DNA from: an uncultured Pseudomonadota bacterium
Lineage (GTDB): Bacteria; Pseudomonadota; Gammaproteobacteria; Methylococcales; Methylomonadaceae
DNA: 49,100 bases
Reading direction: 5' to 3'
NCBI GenBank assembly: GCA_903918375.1
Contig: CAIXED010000068.1
Coordinates: forward strand, 1-49,100
Shown: in pieces, positions 43,193 to 49,100 of the stretch
Layout: every line of letters begins with the position of its first letter
Position numbering within the stretch: position 1 is the stretch's first letter
Notes under the pieces: model-generated
What the model saw: only the letters and a program-made list of their open reading frames with translations
The model's database searches: none
Told to the model about the DNA's origin: nothing
Program-made: the position numbers and the translations under genes

Positions 43193-45349
43193 TTAAAGGT
43201 CGGTGCTTAGTAATTGCATTGCCAATTCTGTGGCACCAGCATAATCAGTTTTTCCAGTAGCCAATACTGGCAGTTTTTCGATAACAAAGACTTTTTTCGG
43301 CAGATTAATCGCCGCTACGCCTTCAGATGCTTCGGCAATTTGTTTCGCTGTTGCCTCGTGCTGAGTGGTAAGCAAAATCAGTTGTTCGCCTTTTTTCGGA
43401 TCAGGCAAGCTGACGACGGCATGATGAGCATCAGGCCAGGCTTGGATGGCTAATTGCTCAACTGCGGTTAATGACACCATTTCACCGCCGATTTTGGCAA
43501 AGCGTTTGCTGCGGCCTTTGATGTGAATAAAACCTTCTTCATCGACATGGACAATGTCACCGGTGTCATACCAGCCTTCACCGTAAGGTTCAGAGCAGGG
43601 CGGGACTAACACACCGGGATTATCGGGTAATAAATAGCCTTTCATAATGTTGGGGCCTGCAACGTGCAGTTTCCCCGCATCTTCTATGCCTTCAACGGGT
43701 TCTAAGTGAAACAGCATATCCGGTAAGAAACGACCAACACTGCCGGCTTTGTAATCCATCGGTGTGTTGACCGAAGTGACAGGCGCAGTTTCGGTTGCCC
43801 CGTAGCCTTCTAAAATCCGAATCCCGAATTTATCAAACCAAGTCGTGCGAGTGTTTTCCTGTAATTTTTCTGCACCGGCCACCACATAACGCAGTTTGAA
43901 AAAGTCATAAGGATGGGCTTTTTTGGCATAAGCGGCCAAGAAGGTATTGGTGCCAAACATAATCGTTGCGCCGATTTCATAAGCCATTTCAGGAATGATG
44001 GCGTAGTGTAGTGGCGAGGGATAGAAAAAGCTGGTCATGCCATTCAGTACCGGTAGCAAAGTGCCAACGGTAAAGCCAAAGGAATGGAACATCGGCAAGA
44101 AATTTAACACCACATCGGTGGGATTAAAGTCGATGCGGGCTTTGATTTGCTTGTGGTTGGCCAGCACATTAGCGTGGGATAACACTACGCCTTTGGGTGA
44201 GCCTTCTGAGCCTGAGGTAAACAACACCACGGCGGCATCATCAGCATCATAGTCGTGGCTTTTGTACCAATAATCAGCGGTTTTAGCTTGTAACAAGCCG
44301 ATGACTTTGTCCAAGCCGGTCAATGATTCGGCTAAATCTTCTAAATAAACCAAATTGACTGCTTTAGCTAAAGCATTGGCTTCATCTTCTAATTTGGCTA
44401 GTTCGATGAATTTGCGTGAGGTTAAAACCGTGTTGATTTTTCCAGTGCGGCAAGCAGAAGCCATGCCGGCTGCGCCTATCGAAAAGTTCAGCATTGCCGG
44501 TACCCGTTGATAAAGTTGCAAACCAATTACGACATTCAAAGTTTTGCAGCTATTCGGTAATAGCACGCCAACATTTTCGCCGCTGGTGGTGATGCGGTTA
44601 ATCAATTTGCCGACGATGATACTGCGAGTGATTAAGCTGTCATAGCTCATCGGTTGGCGTTCCAAGTCTTCGGCAATCGTGTGTTTGCCACCATGAATAC
44701 GACGCGCTTCGAGCAGGGCCGAAAAAATGGTTTGTCGATAATGGCTAGTGGCAAACATCATTTCGGTCATGATGTCGGTGAGGATATGGCCGCTGTGTTT
44801 GCGGCGGGCTTTGCCTGTGACATCGCCGTGAGTTTCGATTAAGGTCGGTGGCAAAATGTGCAAAGTGATTTTCGGAAACCAACGCAAACGCACAATATTG
44901 CGTAATTTAGAAAACGGTGTGTATTCGGTGCCGTCAATTCTGATCGGCAGAATCGTTGCGCCGGATTTATCGGCCACCATGCCAGTGCCGTCATAGACTT
45001 TCATCAACGAGCCGGTGATGGTAATCCGACCTTCGGGGAAAATCACGGTTTTGGTGTCGTTTTGTAGATGATGAATTAAGGCTTTTAATGAGATGGGATG
45101 GGTAGGGTCCATCGGAAACACTTTGGATAGGCTTAAAAACGGTTTAAGCCACCAGCGTTGAGAAATATGGGTATTGATGGCAAAGGTGATGTCATCGGGT
45201 AGAAAGACGCCGAGAATTAGGGGGTCGAGAAAGGAATTGTGATTGGCGATAATCAACACCCGATCACCGGCTTGTCGATAATTTTCCAAGCCCACTACTT
45301 TCACTCGATACAACGCAGTTAGCAGTAAGCGTAACAAAATCTTTAACAT
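43193..45349 (-). CDS. aas: Bifunctional acyl-ACP synthetase / 2-acyl-GPE acyltransferase
   Basis: The protein is 718 aa from ATG 45349 (AGGAG 7 nt upstream; a TTG one codon earlier is possible). The N-terminal PlsC-type acyltransferase has NHNSFLD (H-x4-D) and FPEGRIT. The C-terminal AMP-forming ligase has LFTSGSEGSPKGVVLSH near residues 377-393, GYGATETAPV and YDTGDIV. It activates fatty acids on acyl carrier protein and reacylates lysophospholipid in the inner membrane, working with LplT. Confidence 0.95.
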   Translation of the reverse strand: MLKILLRLLLTALYRVKVVGLENYRQAGDRVLIIANHNSFLDPLILGVFLPDDITFAINTHISQRWWLKPFLSLSKVFPMDPTHPISLKALIHHLQNDTKTVIFPEGRITITGSLMKVYDGTGMVADKSGATILPIRIDGTEYTPFSKLRNIVRLRWFPKITLHILPPTLIETHGDVTGKARRKHSGHILTDIMTEMMFATSHYRQTIFSALLEARRIHGGKHTIAEDLERQPMSYDSLITRSIIVGKLINRITTSGENVGVLLPNSCKTLNVVIGLQLYQRVPAMLNFSIGAAGMASACRTGKINTVLTSRKFIELAKLEDEANALAKAVNLVYLEDLAESLTGLDKVIGLLQAKTADYWYKSHDYDADDAAVVLFTSGSEGSPKGVVLSHANVLANHKQIKARIDFNPTDVVLNFLPMFHSFGFTVGTLLPVLNGMTSFFYPSPLHYAIIPEMAYEIGATIMFGTNTFLAAYAKKAHPYDFFKLRYVVAGAEKLQENTRTTWFDKFGIRILEGYGATETAPVTSVNTPMDYKAGSVGRFLPDMLFHLEPVEGIEDAGKLHVAGPNIMKGYLLPDNPGVLVPPCSEPYGEGWYDTGDIVHVDEEGFIHIKGRSKRFAKIGGEMVSLTAVEQLAIQAWPDAHHAVVSLPDPKKGEQLILLTTQHEATAKQIAEASEGVAAINLPKKVFVIEKLPVLATGKTDYAGATELAMQLLSTDL

Positions 45350-45474
45350 CAAAATTCTCCTTGGGTGGCGCTTGTGGGTAGGGCGCAGTCAAAAACAGGA
45401 GGCACTATAAATATAAATTAAACATAGTTCAATTAATTTTTATCTTTGATTTTGTTGAGCGTATCAGAGAGGGG

Positions 45475-45504
45475 TGTAGGCGCTAAATTATCTTAGCGCC
45501 TACA
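45475..45504. terminator. Hairpin downstream of pgk
   Basis: TGTAGGCGCTAA (45475-45486) and TTAGCGCCTACA (45493-45504) form a perfect 12-bp stem with a 6-nt loop 12 nt beyond the pgk stop. It probably ends or stabilises the pgk message, although a T-run is present only on the plus-strand side. Confidence 0.6.
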
Positions 45505-45516
45505 AGTTTTTGAAGC

Positions 45517-46689
45517 TTAAGAACGGGCTTGTAAAACCGCAACCGCTGGTAATTCTTTACCTTCTAAGAATTCTAAGAAAGCACCGCCACCGGTTGAGGT
45601 GTAAGAGACTTTGTCAGCAATGCCGTATTTGTCGATTGCCGCCAAAGTATCACCGCCACCTGCGATTGAGAAAGCTGGGCTGTTGGCAATTGCCATAGAC
45701 ATGGCTTTAGTGCCTTCGCCAAATTGGTCAATTTCAAATACGCCGACTGGACCGTTCCAAACGATGGTGCCAGCAGTTTCCAAAATTTTCGCATATTGCT
45801 TAGCCGTTTCTGGCCCGATGTCCAAAATTAAATCGTCTTCAGCAACATCAGCGACGTTTTTGATGGTGGCTTCTGCGGTGTCTGAAAATTCTTTCGCGCA
45901 AACTACGTCAACTGGCACAGGAATATCTGCACCACGTTCTTTAGCTGAAGCGATTAAACGTCTAGCTTCGTCTAACAAATCAGCTTCGTAAAGTGATTTA
46001 CCCACTGGGTAACCGGCTGCCGCGATAAAGGTGTTAGCGATACCGCCACCAACGATTAACTGGTCAACTTTGCTAGACAATGATTCCAACACAGTTAATT
46101 TGGTTGAAACTTTTGAACCACCAACAATCGCCACTAAAGGACGTTGTGGGTGCTCAAGGGCTTTGCCTAAAGCGTCTAATTCAGCCGCTAACAATGGGCC
46201 TGCACAAGCGATAGCTGCGTGTTGAGCAACGCTGTGAGTTGACGCTTCTGCTCGGTGTGCGGTGCCGAAAGCATCCATCACGAATACGTCGCATAAAGCC
46301 GCCATTTTTTCGCCTAATTCAGCGCTGTTTTTCTTTTCGCCTTTGTTGAAACGGACGTTTTCGCACAATACAACTTCGCCACGTTTCACTTCAACGCCAT
46401 CAATCCAGTCTTTCACTAAACGGACTGGTTGGCCCAGTAATTTAGAAAAACGCTCAGCAACTGGTTTTAAGCTTGATGCTTCGTCATATTCGCCTTCGGT
46501 TGGACGACCTAAGTGTGACATCAAGATCACTGCGGCGCCTTGTGCCAAAGCGGCTTCAACGGTTGGTACGCTGGCTTGGATACGCAAGTCGCTAGTAACA
46601 ACGCCGTCTTTTACTGGCACGTTTAAATCTTGACGAATTAGAACCCGTTTACCGGCTAAATCGAGATCAACCATTCTTTTGATAGACAT
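45517..46689 (-). CDS. pgk: Phosphoglycerate kinase
   Basis: This 390-aa two-lobed glycolytic kinase has RQDLNVP and [15 protein letters not shown] near the start, the [10 protein letters not shown] substrate loop (near 58-67), [23 protein letters not shown] (near 187-199) and the C-terminal [10 protein letters not shown]. It interconverts 1,3-bisphosphoglycerate and 3-phosphoglycerate, making ATP. AGGAG precedes the ATG. It stands alone, without gap or pyk beside it. Confidence 0.97.
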   Translation of the reverse strand: MSIKRMVDLDLAGKRVLIRQDLNVPVKDGVVTSDLRIQASVPTVEAALAQGAAVILMSHLGRPTEGEYDEASSLKPVAERFSKLLGQPVRLVKDWIDGVEVKRGEVVLCENVRFNKGEKKNSAELGEKMAALCDVFVMDAFGTAHRAEASTHSVAQHAAIACAGPLLAAELDALGKALEHPQRPLVAIVGGSKVSTKLTVLESLSSKVDQLIVGGGIANTFIAAAGYPVGKSLYEADLLDEARRLIASAKERGADIPVPVDVVCAKEFSDTAEATIKNVADVAEDDLILDIGPETAKQYAKILETAGTIVWNGPVGVFEIDQFGEGTKAMSMAIANSPAFSIAGGGDTLAAIDKYGIADKVSYTSTGGGAFLEFLEGKELPAVAVLQARS

Positions 46690-47061
46690 TAAATGCTCCT
46701 GTGGGTGAAAAATATAGTTAAGTTAATTGATGTTACGCAACGTCTTCGGTATCGAGTGAATTCAGTTGCTTATAAATAAGGTTTCGCGTTGCGAAGCTGT
46801 TTTGATGTCGGTTCTCGCACCGACAAGCGAGTTACTTTCTTTTGCATGGCCAAAAGAAAGTAACCAAAGAAAAGGCCACCCGACCGCCGCTTGCTTCCTG
46901 CGCTCCAAAGCTTTTGTTGGGGGTTGGCAAAAGGGGCTTCCTGCCCCTTTGCCAACTTGCCGCATCCATGCGGCAACCCTGACGGGCTATTCCCAACAAA
47001 AGCTTTGGTGCTCGGCGCGGCAGACGGGAAAACAACCACTCTCACCTTATAAAATCAGTGA
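46690..47061. other. 372-nt intergenic region between ubiB and pgk
   Basis: It contains the pgk promoter region (about 46690-46790, not resolved into boxes) and the nested-hairpin repeat at 46806-47008. Open frames across it on both strands are by-products of the repeat and not genes. Confidence 0.6.
46806..47008. repeat. Large nested-hairpin repeat element
   Basis: Five stems are readable. TGTCGGT/ACCGACA lies at 46806-46825. GTTACTTTCTTTTG/CAAAAGAAAGTAAC is a perfect 14-bp stem at 46831-46864. A perfect 17-bp outer stem pairs CCAAAGCTTTTGTTGGG (46905-46921) with its complement at 46992-47008. That outer stem encloses GTTGGCAAAAGGGGC/GCCCCTTTGCCAAC (46923-46956) and TTGCCGCAT/ATGCGGCAA (46957-46976). 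The outer stem with two inner stems makes a junction-like fold. It belongs to a type of long palindromic intergenic repeat seen in several gammaproteobacteria. Confidence 0.85.
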
Positions 47062-48624
47062 TTAATTAAAAATCGAAGGTAACAACACTGCCGCACCAAT
47101 CAACAAACTGCTGGTGATAATGGTCCAGAAGGTGCGGTTGTTGTTGCTTTGCAATTGTCTGCGAAGTTGCGCCATTTCTTGATTATGTTGCTGCATTTGA
47201 TGCAGCATCATGGCGTTGCTTTGCAGCGCCTGAAACACCAAAGTCGGTACTTCAGGTAGTTGTTCGGTAATTTCTGGGAATTTGCTGAACAGTTCTTTGA
47301 TTTTGGCCGCTGGCCCCATGCGTTGTTTAAACCAGTCTTCTAAAAATGGTTTGGCGGTTTGCCATAAATCCAATTCGGGATAAAGCTGACGACCTAAACC
47401 TTCGATATTCAATAAGGTTTTTTGTAACAACACTAATTGTGGTTGTACCACCATGTCAAAACGGCGAGCGGTTTGGAATAAACGCAATAGCAGCAAACCG
47501 AAGGAAATGTCTTTTAAAGGCTTGTCAAAAATCGGTTCGCAAACACTACGAATCGCCGCTTCAAATTCTTCGATACGCGTGGTGCTTGGCACCCAGCCGG
47601 ATTCGATGTGCATTTGGGCAACGCGGCGGTAGTCGTGATTAAAGAAGGCTAAAAAGTTTTCAGCCAAATAGCGTTGATCGCTATCCGATAAGCTACCGAC
47701 GATACCAAAATCCACCGCCAGATATTTGTCAGGTAATTGCACGAAAATATTGCCAGGGTGCATGTCGGCATGGAAAAAATTGTCGCGGAAGACTTGCGTG
47801 AAAAAGATTTCTACGCCGCGTTCAGCTAGTTTTTTGAAATCGGCATTGCCAGCACGCAGGGCGTCAATATCACCGACGGGAATCCCGTAAATCCGCTCCA
47901 TCACCATCACTTTACGATGGGTCATCGGCCAATGCACCTCTGGGATATAAAGCATTTCCGAATCTTTAAACTTGGCACGGATGGCGCTGGCATTGGCGGC
48001 TTCACGCACTAAGTCGAGTTCGTCGAGGATGGTTTTCTCGAATTCTGCCACTACTTCGGTTGCGCGTAAGCGGCGGGCGTCACTTGAGAAGCTTTCAGCG
48101 ATTTTTGCTAATTCATACAGTAAGCCAACGTCTGAATGAATTTTACCTTCGATGTCAGGGCGCAATACTTTGACGATGACTTTTTCGCCGCTGTGTAAAG
48201 TAGCGGTGTGAACTTGAGCGACTGAGGCTGAGGCTAGTGGCACTGGGTCGAATTCGGCAAAGGCTTGTTCTAAGGTTTGGCCGAGTTGTTGCTCGATAAT
48301 TTGCTTCGCCAACTCAAAACCAAACGGTGGCACTTTATCTTGCAGCTTAACCAGCTCTTCGGCGATGTCTTCGGGTAATAAATCTTTGCGGGTCGATAAG
48401 GTTTGGCCAAATTTGACGTAAATTGGTCCTAAATCTTCCAGAGTTTTACGAATCCTAACTCCGCGCGCTTCAGTCGGTTTTCTGAGCCAGTAATTGGGCG
48501 AGAAAATCGCTACAAAGCGAATCGGCCGGAACAGGTGAGTTTTTAAAATAATTTCATCAAGGCCATGAAACATCATCACCCAGTTAATATGGATGAGGCG
48601 CAGCAAAATTTTTGGGCGAATCAC
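47062..48624 (-). CDS. ubiB: UbiB, ABC1/ADCK-type kinase-like protein of ubiquinone synthesis
   Basis: The protein is 520 aa from GTG 48624, with AAGGA 6 nt upstream. It has the KxGQ motif (KFGQTLSTRKDLLP near 72-85), the Ala-rich loop PLASASVAQVHTA, VIVKVLRP, and the catalytic NFFHADMHPGNIFVQ and AVDFGIVG segments. The last residues (about 497-517) are a membrane helix. UbiB supports aerobic ubiquinone biosynthesis together with UbiJ and UbiK at the inner membrane. It starts 10 nt after ubiJ. Confidence 0.95.
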   Translation of the reverse strand: MIRPKILLRLIHINWVMMFHGLDEIILKTHLFRPIRFVAIFSPNYWLRKPTEARGVRIRKTLEDLGPIYVKFGQTLSTRKDLLPEDIAEELVKLQDKVPPFGFELAKQIIEQQLGQTLEQAFAEFDPVPLASASVAQVHTATLHSGEKVIVKVLRPDIEGKIHSDVGLLYELAKIAESFSSDARRLRATEVVAEFEKTILDELDLVREAANASAIRAKFKDSEMLYIPEVHWPMTHRKVMVMERIYGIPVGDIDALRAGNADFKKLAERGVEIFFTQVFRDNFFHADMHPGNIFVQLPDKYLAVDFGIVGSLSDSDQRYLAENFLAFFNHDYRRVAQMHIESGWVPSTTRIEEFEAAIRSVCEPIFDKPLKDISFGLLLLRLFQTARRFDMVVQPQLVLLQKTLLNIEGLGRQLYPELDLWQTAKPFLEDWFKQRMGPAAKIKELFSKFPEITEQLPEVPTLVFQALQSNAMMLHQMQQHNQEMAQLRRQLQSNNNRTFWTIITSSLLIGAAVLLPSIFN

Positions 48625-48633
48625 AAGGTGTCC

Positions 48634-49100
48634 TTAGGTATTGGGCTCGGAAGATGAATTTAAGTTGTTTTGTAGTCTATCAATGCGGGCATTGAGTCGG
48701 TCAAAATCGCTACGGCTGGCGTCGATTTGTTGAAATAGTTCGTCAGCTTCAGGTTTTGCGGGTAGGTCGCGGGTTTCTTCTTGCAAAAATTCTTGCAGAT
48801 TGAGCTTGAAGCTGGTCAAACTTTGTTGGCTCCAATCACGACTACTGCGGAATAAGCTGCCAAATTGTTGAGCGAAACTTTCACCGGTGTAGCGGGCGAG
48901 TTTGGCTTCGAGATTAATATCGAGTTTGGCAAACAAGCTTTGGAATTTATGGGCTACTTGGGTGTCGCCTTCGATCCGCACATCGCCTTGGAATAAGGAA
49001 CGCATTGGCGTAGCACTTAATCCCATTAAGCCCAGCGCAGATAAAGAGCCGCTGATTTTGGCATCAACAGTATCGTTATAAGTTTCTAAAATCTGTAGGC
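48634..49100 (-). CDS. ubiJ: UbiJ (SCP2-domain) accessory factor, N-terminus beyond the window
   Basis: The frame is open to the window end, so the Met at 49026 is internal and the gene starts outside. The visible 150 or so residues comprise the end of an SCP2-like lipid-binding domain (SLFQGDVRIEGDTQVAHKF), an amphipathic middle, and a C-terminal coiled coil (FDRLNARIDRLQNNL). UbiJ binds lipids and, with UbiK, assists the ubiquinone-synthesis enzymes. The ubiJ-ubiB order is the standard one. Confidence 0.88.
   Translation of the reverse strand, partial: LQILETYNDTVDAKISGSLSALGLMGLSATPMRSLFQGDVRIEGDTQVAHKFQSLFAKLDINLEAKLARYTGESFAQQFGSLFRSSRDWSQQSLTSFKLNLQEFLQEETRDLPAKPEADELFQQIDASRSDFDRLNARIDRLQNNLNSSSEPNT

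Noticed and set aside
46762-47065. Overlapping 67-99 aa frames on both strands between pgk and ubiB
   Set aside because: They are translations of the nested inverted repeat; frames on opposite strands mirror each other and none has a ribosome site.
1-49100. CRISPR array, rRNA, tRNA or complete insertion sequence
   Set aside because: No regularly spaced direct repeats, no tRNA T-loop/anticodon pattern and no transposase frame were recognised by eye; a covariance-model scan would be the decisive test.

Overview
The window looks like chromosomal DNA of a free-living, aerobic, ubiquinone-using gammaproteobacterium. Signs are the LplT/Aas pair, UbiB/UbiJ, TusB/TusE with RimO, YcgN, YchJ, SEC-C proteins, the uvrA/ssb neighbourhood and an aa3-type cytochrome oxidase assembly locus. 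Base composition by eye is moderate. The general style (Calvin-subtype class II aldolase, PiT with its DUF47 partner, hairpin-rich dispersed repeats) would fit a Methylococcales-like methanotroph. No diagnostic methane or methanol oxidation gene lies in the window, so that placement is an inference.

Layout. 1-6.7 kb: the tail of a cytochrome c oxidase assembly operon (SURF1 end, a SCO-like CxxxC protein, heme A synthase) runs directly into ftsY-ftsE-ftsX. The heme A synthase and the SRP receptor FtsY form a single 636-codon reading frame. YcgN and a DUF47/PiT phosphate uptake pair follow. 6.7-14 kb: class II aldolase, a TonB-dependent receptor broken by a one-base frameshift behind a set of palindromic operator-like sites, then a minus-strand run (PLP desulfhydrase/deaminase, folP, orphan antitoxin-like gene, ychJ) and a DAACS symporter. 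14-18.6 kb: an AT-rich accessory island. It holds a 653-aa protein ending in an Mrr-type nuclease, a 263-aa protein with an Abi_C/HEPN-like C-terminus, a BrnA-like/DUF2442 pair, a 57-aa membrane peptide and several inverted repeats.

18.6-28.5 kb: uvrA and ssb flank a YajR-type MFS gene and an AT-richer two-component system that looks inserted. A minus-strand lexA operon carries an unannotated 50-aa membrane peptide and a YqfO-like gene, behind two GTTC-N7-GTTC boxes. 27.9-38 kb: two membrane-anchored proteins with Ala/Pro/Lys-rich linkers (one with three DSxLRRHY repeats), tex, a HAD hydrolase, sucCD, nadE, a periplasmic protein and a VapBC-type pair. 38-49.1 kb: SMR exporter, tusB, a two-cysteine DsrC/TusE and rimO in one run, then hinT, a Nudix/TetR divergent pair, lplT-aas, pgk, a large nested-hairpin repeat, ubiB and a truncated ubiJ.

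The best candidates for something new are the CtaA-FtsY fusion, the Mrr/Abi_C two-gene unit, and the lexA-linked membrane peptide with alphaproteobacterial-style LexA boxes. No rRNA, tRNA, CRISPR array or complete insertion sequence was recognised.
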